Part shown: positions 6,912 to 12,662 of the stretch, in pieces
Position numbering within the stretch: position 1 is the first letter of the stretch
Layout of the letters: every line of letters starts with the position of its first letter
From: an uncultured Collinsella sp.
GTDB lineage: Bacteria; Actinomycetota; Coriobacteriia; Coriobacteriales; Coriobacteriaceae
Direction of reading: 5' to 3'
DNA length: 12,662 bases
Assembly: GCA_900556705.1 (NCBI GenBank)
Contig: USPT01000019.1
Location: 1 to 12,662 of the forward strand
Notes under the pieces: model-generated
What the model saw: the letters and a program-made list of their open reading frames with translations, nothing else
What the model was told of the DNA's origin: nothing
Databases searched by the model: none
Program-made: the position numbers and the translations under genes

Positions 6912-8987
6912 ATGAGATTCTCGATTATCAGCGAGATCCCCGGCAGGACCCGTCTTCAATTGGCGGGTCCTGTGCCAGAGAGCGATCTCGATGCACTTCT
7001 TAAGCTTGGCGGCGAAATCGACGGCGTGCACGAGGTGCGCGTTTATGGCCGTATTGGCCAGATGGCGCTCGAATACGACGAGCGGTGTCGTGCGGGCGTG
7101 CTCGACGCCTTGGGCGCACTCGATGCTCAAGCTATCGCCGATGCCAAGTCGGGCTACGTGATGCAACTCGAGCCGCGCAAGCACAAACTCGTTATGGACC
7201 TGGCGACACTCGTCGGTGCTCATTACGCACGTCGCTGGTTCTTGCCGACGCCTTTGCGTGCGGTATTTGTCGTGGCCGGTTACATGGCATTTTTGCGCGC
7301 TGCCCTTCATGAGCTGGCGCAGCCGCGCCTGACCGTTCCCGTGCTCGACGCTTCGGCCATCGGCATTTCGTTCGTCAAGCGTGATGTCGACACCGCGGGC
7401 CAGACGATGTTCCTACTCAACGTGGGCGAGCTGCTCGAGGACTACACCCGCGCCATGAGCGAAAACGAGCTCATCAACTCGCTGCTCGATGTGCCCGACA
7501 AGGCGCAAAAGGTCGTTGGCGACACCGAGGTAAGCGTTGCCGCGACCGAGCTCGAGCCCGGCGATTTAGTCGCCGTGCGCACCGGCATGTCCATTTGCAT
7601 CGATGGCGTGGTCGAGCAGGGGAGCGCCATGGTCAACCAGGCGACCCTGACCGGCGAGCCGCTGGCCGTCGAGCGCAGCGCAGGCGACGACGTGTTCGCC
7701 GGCACTGTCGTGGAAGACGGTAGCATCTTGGTGCGTGTGCGCGCCAACACGGCGCAGACCAAGCTCCGCTCGATCGTCTCGCTCGTGCAGACGGCCGACT
7801 CGCTCAAGTCCGAGGGCCAGTCGCACATGGAGGACCTTGCCAACAAGATCGTCCCGTGGAACTTCCTGCTTGCGGGTCTGGTCGCGCTCACCACGCGCAG
7901 CCTCATTAAGACCTCGGCGGCGCTGATGGTCGATTACTCGTGCGCACTCAAGCTCACGGGCTCCGTCGCCGTCATGACCGCCATGAGCGATGCTGCCAAG
8001 ATGGGCGTCATGGTCAAGGGCGCCAAGTACTTTGAGTCGTTTGCCAAGGCCGACACCATTGTGTTTGATAAGACCGGTACGCTCACCGAGGCGCAGCCGC
8101 GCCTGGCTTGCGTGCTCACGACCGACGGCTGGAGCGAGGACGAGGTCCTGCGCCTTTCCGCTTGCTTGGAGGAGCATTTTCCCCACCCGGTAGCGCGCGC
8201 CGTGGTCAATGCGGCACGCGAGCGCGGGCTCGAGCACCGCGAGCGTCACGCTGCGGTCGAGTACATCGTGGCACACGGCATTGCCTCGTCCATCGAGGGA
8301 CGTCGCGCCATCATCGGTTCCGCGCACTTTGTATTCGAGGACGAGGGCGCACAGCTCGAATCCGACATTAAGGAGCAAATCGAGCTCCAGATGCAGGGCC
8401 TGTCGCCGTTGTATCTGGCGGTCGACGGCACGGTTGTGGGCGTGCTCGGTATCGAGGACCCGCTCAAACCTGGCGTGCGCGAGGCCATCGCCGACTTGCA
8501 CGCGCTGGGCGTTAAGCACGTGGTCATGCTCACGGGCGACTCGGAGCGCACGGCCGAGCGCATTGCTCGCGAGGCGGGTGTCGATGAGTTTAAGGCCGAG
8601 CTGCTGCCCGAGGACAAGTACGCCTATGTGGAGCGCATTAAGAGCGAGGGGCGCCATGTTGCCATGGTGGGCGACGGCGTCAACGATTCGCCGGCGCTCG
8701 GTTTGGCAGACGTGGGGCTGGCAATGGGTGGCGGAAGCGACATTGCCAAGGAGGTCGCCGATATCATCCTGACCGATACGGATCTGGCCGCAATCGTGCG
8801 CCTGCGCCGCATGAGCCAGGGGCTTATCGACCGTCTGACGAGTTCGTATTCCAAGGTGATGCTCACCAACTCGGCGCTCCTGGCGCTGGGCATTACCGGC
8901 ATGATCACTCCGCAGACGTCGTCACTGCTGCACAACGGCTCAACGATCGCCTACAGCCTGGGCAACGCGAAGGCATATCTGCGCTAG
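6912..8987 (+). CDS. Heavy-metal-type (P1B-like) P-type ATPase with non-canonical Tyr-Ser-Cys metal motif
   Basis: A 691-residue membrane cation pump. Seen: actuator motif TGEP (247-250), phosphorylation site DKTGT (D386), P1B-type His-Pro (H425-P426) in the nucleotide domain, and GDGVND (587-592). The N-terminal ~90 residues have the sequence style of a Cys-less HMA-like (HMA_2-type) domain with no CxxC. The membrane motif, normally Cys-Pro-Cys, reads Y342-S343-C344 within 'DYSCALKL', so the first Cys and the Pro are missing. Hydrophobic segments lie around 105-130, 135-165, 315-365 and at the C-terminus ('LTNSALLALGITGMI'). The family is P1B; the metal is unclear. Lack of CPC and CxxC argues against Cu/Ag/Zn/Cd and leaves Mn or Fe as guesses. 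The start has only a weak ribosome site (AGG, 6901), so translation may be coupled to the small upstream gene. A strong terminator follows. Confidence 0.9.
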   Translation: MRFSIISEIPGRTRLQLAGPVPESDLDALLKLGGEIDGVHEVRVYGRIGQMALEYDERCRAGVLDALGALDAQAIADAKSGYVMQLEPRKHKLVMDLATLVGAHYARRWFLPTPLRAVFVVAGYMAFLRAALHELAQPRLTVPVLDASAIGISFVKRDVDTAGQTMFLLNVGELLEDYTRAMSENELINSLLDVPDKAQKVVGDTEVSVAATELEPGDLVAVRTGMSICIDGVVEQGSAMVNQATLTGEPLAVERSAGDDVFAGTVVEDGSILVRVRANTAQTKLRSIVSLVQTADSLKSEGQSHMEDLANKIVPWNFLLAGLVALTTRSLIKTSAALMVDYSCALKLTGSVAVMTAMSDAAKMGVMVKGAKYFESFAKADTIVFDKTGTLTEAQPRLACVLTTDGWSEDEVLRLSACLEEHFPHPVARAVVNAARERGLEHRERHAAVEYIVAHGIASSIEGRRAIIGSAHFVFEDEGAQLESDIKEQIELQMQGLSPLYLAVDGTVVGVLGIEDPLKPGVREAIADLHALGVKHVVMLTGDSERTAERIAREAGVDEFKAELLPEDKYAYVERIKSEGRHVAMVGDGVNDSPALGLADVGLAMGGGSDIAKEVADIILTDTDLAAIVRLRRMSQGLIDRLTSSYSKVMLTNSALLALGITGMITPQTSSLLHNGSTIAYSLGNAKAYLR

Positions 8988-9011
8988 CAGGCGTGTTCGC
9001 CCACGTTATCT

Positions 9012-9057
9012 GGCCTGCGCCCAGACGGCATCGGTGCCGTCTGGGCGCAGGCCTTTT
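9012..9057 (+). terminator. Strong rho-independent terminator, perfect 19-bp stem
   Basis: GGCCTGCGCCCAGACGGCA (9012-9030) pairs perfectly with 9035-9053 around the loop TCGG and is followed by four T. It ends the metal ATPase operon 25 bp after the stop codon. Confidence 0.9.
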
Positions 9058-9061
9058 GCAT

Positions 9062-9090
9062 TTGACCATTTGCTAGCTCCTCTATATAGT
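9062..9090 (+). promoter_or_regulatory. Promoter of the toxin-antitoxin operon
   Basis: TTGACC (9062-9067) and TATAGT (9085-9090), each 5/6 to consensus, are exactly 17 bp apart. They lie just after the upstream terminator and about 40 bp before the chosen antitoxin start. Confidence 0.75.
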
Positions 9091-9110
9091 GTTGCTAGCG
9101 GTGTTAGCAA
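9070..9110. promoter_or_regulatory. Repeated TTGCTA half-sites, candidate antitoxin operator
   Basis: TTGCTAGC occurs at 9070-9077 (promoter spacer) and 9092-9099 (just after the -10), 22 bp apart. An inverted half-site TAGCAA (9105-9110) forms a dyad with 9092-9097. Short repeated half-sites over a promoter are typical for ribbon-helix-helix antitoxin autorepression. Confidence 0.6.
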
Positions 9111-9130
9111 TTGAAGGGAGCGGGATCAGC

Positions 9131-9484
9131 GTGGGTGCTGTTAGCGGCATGGCGCAGGTGAACGTTCGCGTGGATCGCCAGGTCAAGAACCGTGCCGAGG
9201 AAGCGCTGCGGCTTTCGGGCGGGTCACTGCCCGAGCTCATCAAAAAGGTGGTGGCCAAGGTCGCGCAGGGTGGCGGGCAGTGCGAGGAGGTGCTTGCGGC
9301 TGTCGACGACCGGCACCAGGCCGTCGCGCCCGATACTCCGTTTGCCGCGTCGTGGGCAGCGGCAGACCGGCTTTATGCAGATTTGGGTATCGCTGCGTCG
9401 CCCGTATCCGACGATCGCGGTTGGGACGTAATCTATTCCGAAGCCATGGATGAGCATTATCGCCAAAAGGGGATGATCCAGTGA
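9131..9484 (+). CDS. RelB/DinJ-like ribbon-helix-helix antitoxin
   Basis: 117 residues from the GTG at 9131. A ribbon-helix-helix motif lies at about 8-45: the strand 'AQVNVRVD' then helices including 'LPELIKKVV', as in RelB/DinJ antitoxins. The C-terminal part, ending 'AMDEHYRQKGMIQ', would wrap the toxin. GTG 9131 has GAAGGGAG ten bases upstream. An earlier in-frame GTG (9089) overlaps the -10 and is rejected; the ATG at 9149 is the other option. Its TGA overlaps the toxin GTG by 4 bp (GTGA), so translation is coupled. The repeated half-sites upstream suggest autorepression by the antitoxin or complex. The middle of the protein ('QCEEVLAAVDDRHQAV') is longer than in a minimal RelB. Neutralising the PIN toxin is inferred from pairing. 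Confidence 0.8.
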   Translation: MGAVSGMAQVNVRVDRQVKNRAEEALRLSGGSLPELIKKVVAKVAQGGGQCEEVLAAVDDRHQAVAPDTPFAASWAAADRLYADLGIAASPVSDDRGWDVIYSEAMDEHYRQKGMIQ

Positions 9485-9996
9485 GTGGGACGCCTCTCAA
9501 GATCATGGTGGACGCCAACGTATGGGTTGATTCGTTTTGCGTCGACCATGCCGAGTCGCTTGCCGCGCGTGCGTTTATTGGGCAGGCGACGGAGACGGGG
9601 GCGTTGCTGTTCTTCCCGGTGCATATCGCCAAGGACGTGCTGTACGTTGTCCAACACGAGCTGAAGCGTAGCGTTCTTGCCAGCGGGGGAGCGCTCGACG
9701 AGGCATCTGCCCGTGCAATTGGCGATGCGGCGCTGGCGTTTGTTCGGAATATGACCGAAAACGCTACGGCCGTGGGCGCTGATGCATCGGACCTTTGGCT
9801 GGCCGACAAATATCTGACGCTCCATCGCGATTACGAGGACAACTTGGTGCTCGCCGCTTGCAAGCGCGCACAGGTCGATTACTTGGTGACCAACGATCGC
9901 AAGCTGCTCGAACATGCCGATCTTGCAGCAAAGACACCTCGTCAAATGATGCCGATTCTTGCTTTGGCCGATCGCGGCGGCGCGGCTATCGGTTGA
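9481..9996 (+). CDS. PIN-domain toxin, putative ribonuclease
   Basis: 171 residues. The PIN-fold acidic residues are visible: D11 in 'IMVDANVWVD', D117-x-E119-D120 in 'DYEDNLVLAACK', and D139 in 'LVTNDRKLL'. 'HIAKDVLYVV' sits where many PIN toxins have their second acidic residue. PIN toxins of the VapC type are metal-dependent ribonucleases that cut tRNA, rRNA or mRNA; the target here cannot be read from sequence. The start is GTG 9481, overlapping the antitoxin stop by 4 bp. The partner looks RelB/DinJ-like rather than VapB-like, an uncommon combination. A long hairpin follows the stop. Family is confident; toxin activity is inferred from the operon structure. Confidence 0.85.
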   Translation: MSGTPLKIMVDANVWVDSFCVDHAESLAARAFIGQATETGALLFFPVHIAKDVLYVVQHELKRSVLASGGALDEASARAIGDAALAFVRNMTENATAVGADASDLWLADKYLTLHRDYEDNLVLAACKRAQVDYLVTNDRKLLEHADLAAKTPRQMMPILALADRGGAAIG

Positions 9997-10008
9997 CGCG
10001 AACTGTTT

Positions 10009-10045
10009 GCGGGCCTCTTGGACGACGATGCGCCAAGGGGCCCGC
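10009..10045. terminator. Hairpin between convergent genes, probable bidirectional terminator
   Basis: GCGGGCCTCTTGG (10009-10021) pairs at all 13 positions (one wobble) with CCAAGGGGCCCGC (10033-10045) around an 11-nt loop. It lies between the stop of the PIN toxin and the stop of the minus-strand gene. The T-runs on both sides are poor, so efficiency is uncertain. Confidence 0.6.
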
Positions 10046-10054
10046 GTCTGCTAT

Positions 10055-10489
10055 TTACAAAAGCTCGGCCTTGATGGCGGGACTTTCTGCGAGCTGCTCG
10101 GCTGCCTTTTCTTCGGAGCTGTCGAGTGCTGCCAGGCTGCGGTAGACCCACTCGTTGACCTGGGTGTTCTTGACGCCTGCGGTCTGCATAAGGGCGCCTG
10201 CCTCGCGGATTGCTGCAAACAGATCGGCTTTGGGACCCGCGAGCTCGACCTCGATGCCGTGGTAGGCGGCCACGCCGCGGTTCTCGCTCACGTGGTCGAT
10301 AAAGCCCTCGACGGTCTCGAGCTGCTGGGCGAGGGCTGCATCATCGTCAGCGTCCAGCGCAACAAGGGCGTTCGATACCGTGAGGGCGGGATGTCCGCAG
10401 GGGACAAAGCCTTCGATGACATCCATAGCTTCGGTAATGGTTGAGCCCAGGCCTGCGAGGGCATTGACGAGTTGCTGCTTAGTATCCAT
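10055..10489 (-). CDS. Hypothetical acidic soluble protein
   Basis: I do not recognise this family. 144 residues, acidic and mostly helical in character, with no signal peptide or membrane segment and a single Cys (C31 in 'FVPCGHPAL'). The ATG (10487-10489 complement) has AAAGGA five bases upstream, which with codon usage like its neighbours makes it a real gene. The N-terminal half is rich in Ala, Leu and Asp; the C-terminal half ends in an Ala/Glu-rich helix ('SSEEKAAEQLAESPAIKAELL' type). It is transcribed alone, towards the toxin-antitoxin operon and away from ssrA. A possible -10 TATATT lies about 45 bp upstream of the start, without a good -35. No function can be assigned. Confidence 0.7.
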   Translation of the reverse strand: MDTKQQLVNALAGLGSTITEAMDVIEGFVPCGHPALTVSNALVALDADDDAALAQQLETVEGFIDHVSENRGVAAYHGIEVELAGPKADLFAAIREAGALMQTAGVKNTQVNEWVYRSLAALDSSEEKAAEQLAESPAIKAELL

Positions 10490-10642
10490 AACGGTCCTTT
10501 CGACGGGTCAATTTTGCTTGGCGAAAATATACGTGACGCGATCGGTAACAAAAGTGCGAAGTGCGGCGCACATTGGGGTCTTCACAGCTCGTGCATAGAA
10601 CAGCTGTCCGCTTTCAGAACGTGGTAAGATAACACTCCACAA

Positions 10643-10701
10643 GCGGGGCTCGCCCCGCATGTTCCTTGAAAAGTCGACGGGTGTTGGGTGCTCGTGCCCA
10701 A
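10643..10701 (+). other. Two short hairpins in the ssrA leader
   Basis: GCGGGG (10643-10648) pairs with CCCCGC (10653-10658) around CTCG. TTGGGT (10684-10689) pairs with GCCCAA (10696-10701) with one wobble. They lie between a weak -10-like TAAGAT (10625-10630) and the 5' end of tmRNA. They may be part of the precursor 5' leader removed by RNase P. The 237 bp between the minus-strand gene and ssrA hold no other gene. Confidence 0.35.
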
Positions 10702-10726
10702 TGCCATCCAGACTTTCCCGACATTC

Positions 10727-11090
10727 GGGGGCGACTGGTTTCGACACGATAGCTCTGAGAGAGGAAGCAAGCCGAGGTCTCCTCGCCTCGTTAAACAGGG
10801 GTACCGTCAAATTGAATTGACAACAACTCTTCTTTTGAGCCTATGGCTCTCGCTGCTTAATTTATAGCGGCGCGTCAACCCGGTGATTTCCCCGCCACCG
10901 GTGCGACGTCATTTTAGGGGAATGCTCCTGCGCACGTAATCGGTATGGCGCAGGCTAAGACCGAACCGGTTAGGACGCCGCGAGCGTGTCGCTGCGCGCA
11001 AAGCGTCCGAGACTAAACCAGCGACTGAGCTTGGAGATGCCAATCAGGGGGCTTTCGCGGACCGGAGTTCGATTCTCCGCGCCTCCACCA
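10727..11090 (+). ncRNA. ssrA: Transfer-messenger RNA (tmRNA)
   Basis: 364 nt. tmRNA with SmpB rescues stalled ribosomes and tags the nascent protein for proteolysis. Seen: 5' GGGGGCGACTGGTTTCGACA typical of tmRNA; the acceptor stem pairs GGGGGCG (10727-10733) with CGCCTCC (11080-11086); a T-arm with GTTCGATTC (11067-11075); and an encoded ACCA 3' end (11087-11090). The middle holds a short tag frame ending in TAA (10858-10860) and GC-rich pseudoknot-like stretches. One-piece form. A strong terminator starts ten bases after the CCA. The 5' end is set by the acceptor stem. Confidence 0.97.
10816..10860 (+). other. tmRNA proteolysis tag reading frame
   Basis: The frame ATT GAC ... GCT TAA encodes at most (I)DNNSSFEPMALAA and stop; an in-frame TGA (10813-10815) lies just upstream of the ATT. 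The ALAA end is the protease-recognition signature of tmRNA tags. The resume codon is probably the ATT or the GAC; I cannot decide between them, and neither is the usual Ala/Gly codon. Confidence 0.8.
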
Positions 11091-11164
11091 GAAGTAACAG
11101 GCAGGTAGATATTCGTATCTACCTGCCTTTTTATTTCTAGTCCGCACCGCGGAGAATCGAACTC
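11065..11164. repeat. Inverted 17-bp copy of the tmRNA T-arm flanking the ssrA terminator
   Basis: GAGTTCGATTCTCCGCG (11065-11081, the tmRNA T-arm and start of the acceptor strand) recurs as its exact reverse complement at 11148-11164. The ssrA terminator lies between the two arms. Confidence 0.85.
11100..11136 (+). terminator. Rho-independent terminator of ssrA
   Basis: GGCAGGTAGATA (11100-11111) pairs perfectly with TATCTACCTGCC (11116-11127) around TTCG, followed by TTTTTATTT. A textbook intrinsic terminator. Confidence 0.93.
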
Positions 11165-11204
11165 TATGCAGGGCGCGGCCGTAAAGAAAACGCCTTGGCA
11201 ACGC

Positions 11205-11535
11205 AGACCGGGACACGCTTTCCCAATGGCGGCCCAGGCGGAAAGTCCATCCCGGAATCCGCGCTCAGACTGGGATGTAGTTTCCGGATGATGCCTCAAG
11301 CGGAAACTGCGACCCGGAATCGAGCCGTAGAGTGGGACATGCTTTCCCAATGGCAGCTCAAGCGGAAAGTACATCCCGGAATCCTCGTTCGGAATGGGAT
11401 GCAGTTTCCAAATGAATGGCTAGCGGAAAGTTCATCCCGGAATCCGCGCTCAGAACGGGACGCGCTTTCCCAGCGGCGGTCCAAGCGGAAAGCGCATCCC
11501 GGAATCTCGCCTCAAACTGGGACACACTTTCCGCT
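11205..11535. repeat. Tandem array of 61-62 bp hairpin-forming repeats
   Basis: Units begin at CGGAAA at 11239, 11301, 11363, 11424 and 11485 (periods 62, 62, 61, 61), preceded by a half unit at about 11205-11238 and ended by a truncated one at about 11535. Each carries GGAAA(n)5-6CCCGGAAT, then about 10 variable bases, then GGGA(n)5TTTCC. Arms can pair within a unit, or between the end of one unit and the start of the next; the pair 11458-11471 with 11486-11499 matches at 13 of 14 positions. Only the ends of the arms are strictly conserved. The array fills most of the 484-bp gap between the ssrA terminator and the patatin gene. The period is not a multiple of three, so it is not a protein repeat. 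Confidence 0.85.
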
Positions 11536-11619
11536 TCACTTGCCGCCTCAAAAAACCTGCGCTCTCGCCATCCCAAAACTGGGTAGAAGAAGGCCAAAAC
11601 GCAATCGCAGGAGGTCAAT

Positions 11620-12498
11620 ATGACTGCAGAAGATAAGGCAAAGAATGCCGGCAAGGTCGCGCTCGTCCTGGAGGGCGGTAGTTTTCGCGGGCAGTTTACC
11701 GCGGGCGTGCTCGACGTTCTCATGGAGGCTGGCGTCGAGATTCCGGCTGTCTACGGTGTATCGGCCGGCGCCCTCAACGGCGTGAACTACAAGTCGCACC
11801 AGATCGGTCGTGCCAACCGCATCAACCTGGCTTTCTGCAACGACAGCCGCTTCATGGGCGCCGCATCGTTTGCGTCCACGGGCTCTATTGTGGGTTACGA
11901 CTTTATCTTCAATGATGTCCAGGACCGCCTGGATCCCTTTGACAACGAGACGTTCGACGCGAGCCCCATCGAGATGTACGCCGTTGCGACGGACATGCTC
12001 TTTGGAACCGCTGCCTACCTGCCGGTCAAAAGCGCCGTACTTGACCTCGATGCCGTGCGCGCCTCGACCTCGTTGCCTCTGGTGACGCCGCCGGTCGAGA
12101 TCGACGGGCACAAATACGTCGACGGCGGCGTGGCCGATTCGGTCCCTATCGAGCATGTGCTCGAGGAGGCGGGCTTCGACCGTGCGGTCGTCATCGTCAC
12201 GCAGGACCGTTCGTATGAGAAAAAGCCCTACGAGTTTTTGCCGGCCGCGCGTGCGCGTTATGCCGACTACCCCTATCTGCTCGAGGCTATCGAGACGCGC
12301 CACGACCGTTACAACATTCAGCGCATGCACCTGTGGAAGTATGAGCGCGAGGGCCGTGCGTTGGTCGTCGCTCCGCAAAAGCCGGTCGAGGTCGGCCATG
12401 TCGAGCACGATTCGGCAAAGCTTCTGGACCTGTATATCCAGGGCCGTCAGGAGGCAAAGCGCCTGCTCGCGGAAATCCAAGAGTTCGTTGAGCGCTAG
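11620..12498 (+). CDS. Patatin-like phospholipase family protein
   Basis: 292 residues. Patatin-type lipid acyl hydrolases use a Ser-Asp dyad. Seen: a glycine-rich oxyanion loop 'EGGSFRGQFTAGVL' near residues 13-26, the nucleophile elbow GVSAG with S48 (46-50), and catalytic D168 in 'YVDGGV' (168-170). No signal peptide or membrane helix is evident, so it is probably cytoplasmic, like the bacterial YjjU/RssA-like group. A C-terminal region (about 200-292) continues beyond the core with 'YPYLLEAIETRHDRYN', as in YjjU-like proteins. The ATG has AGGAGG (11609-11614) five bases upstream. The hairpin-repeat array ends about 85 bp before it and no clear promoter is visible, so the array overlaps the region where its promoter should be. 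Natural substrate unknown. Confidence 0.92.
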   Translation: MTAEDKAKNAGKVALVLEGGSFRGQFTAGVLDVLMEAGVEIPAVYGVSAGALNGVNYKSHQIGRANRINLAFCNDSRFMGAASFASTGSIVGYDFIFNDVQDRLDPFDNETFDASPIEMYAVATDMLFGTAAYLPVKSAVLDLDAVRASTSLPLVTPPVEIDGHKYVDGGVADSVPIEHVLEEAGFDRAVVIVTQDRSYEKKPYEFLPAARARYADYPYLLEAIETRHDRYNIQRMHLWKYEREGRALVVAPQKPVEVGHVEHDSAKLLDLYIQGRQEAKRLLAEIQEFVER

Positions 12499-12597
12499 CG
12501 ACGGCGAACCCTCAAAAAATGACAACAGCTAAAGAGCTGGAAAATCACGGCTCGTGGATGACATGTGCAGAAACTCTGGTCGGAGCCAAAATACCTG

Positions 12598-12625
12598 TTG
12601 ACTCGTACGGCGAGCGGGGTAATAT
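12598..12625 (+). promoter_or_regulatory. Likely promoter for a gene beyond the right edge
   Basis: TTGACT (12598-12603, 5/6) and TAATAT (12620-12625, 4/6) with a 16-bp spacer. Nothing coding is seen from 12499 to the end; the transcript would start about 30 bp before the window edge. Confidence 0.45.
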
Positions 12626-12662
12626 GGACGGGTTACTTGCAGAGCCCCGTGAATCTCTGTAA

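Noticed and set aside
10970..11374. Minus-strand open frames across the tmRNA 3' end
   Set aside because: They read antisense to the tmRNA T-arm and give the 'GGAENRTPVRES' / 'RRGESNSGP' peptides long known as spurious genes opposite tRNA-like 3' ends; no ribosome site.
11205..11535. CRISPR array
   Set aside because: Units are near-identical along most of their length and fold as hairpins; there is no constant repeat with unique spacers of fixed size, and no cas gene is present.
11195..11623. Open frame of 142 codons through the hairpin array (and similar minus-strand frames)
   Set aside because: The frame only reads through the repeats; the 61-62 bp period shifts frame between units, there is no ribosome site, and it runs into the patatin start.
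12526..12539. CAGCT-AAAG-AGCTG hairpin after the patatin gene as terminator
   Set aside because: Only five base pairs and no T-run.

Overview
The window looks like chromosome from a high-GC, anaerobic gut actinobacterium of the class Coriobacteriia; Collinsella is my best guess. The basis is GC-rich coding DNA with Gram-positive style ribosome binding sites, the small DUF6110-like protein next to a Cys-poor metal P-type ATPase, and a 'gtgacaaaggga' palindrome I associate with gut anaerobes. The genus is inferred, not proven. No phage or transposase gene is visible.

Layout. 1-333 holds no gene: it has two hairpins that look like terminators of an upstream operon, a perfect repetitive palindrome, and a large imperfect inverted repeat just before the first gene. 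334-1698 (+) is an AAA ATPase with a DUF4143-type C-terminus. 1763-2767 (-) is an AraC-family regulator, divergent from a two-gene operon (2882-4708 and 4709-6466, +) encoding two ABC half-transporters. The AraC/ABC/ABC arrangement resembles siderophore systems of the YbtA-YbtPQ type. A 15-bp direct repeat with 21-bp period at the start of the regulator gene is a candidate AraC-type operator. 6468-6500 carries a second, degenerate copy of the repetitive palindrome.

6648-6893 and 6912-8987 (+) form a metal-transport unit: a small DUF6110-like membrane-anchored protein and a P1B-like ATPase in which the usual Cys-Pro-Cys is replaced by Tyr-Ser-Cys. Its candidate promoter has a PerR/Fur-like box in the spacer. 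A perfect 19-bp terminator ends this unit. 9131-9996 (+) is a toxin-antitoxin operon that pairs a RelB/DinJ-like ribbon-helix-helix antitoxin with a PIN-domain toxin, with a near-consensus promoter and repeated TTGCTA operator half-sites. A 144-residue protein of unknown function faces it (10055-10489, -).

10727-11090 (+) is ssrA (tmRNA), complete with encoded CCA and a proteolysis tag ending ALAA. It is followed by a strong terminator, then by an inverted 17-bp copy of its own T-arm, then by an array of about five 61-62 bp hairpin-forming repeats. 11620-12498 (+) is a patatin-like phospholipase. The window ends in a likely promoter for a gene beyond the edge.

The least explained parts are the hairpin array and inverted T-arm behind ssrA, the regulatory repeats in front of the AAA ATPase and AraC genes, and the unusual metal ATPase with its small partner.
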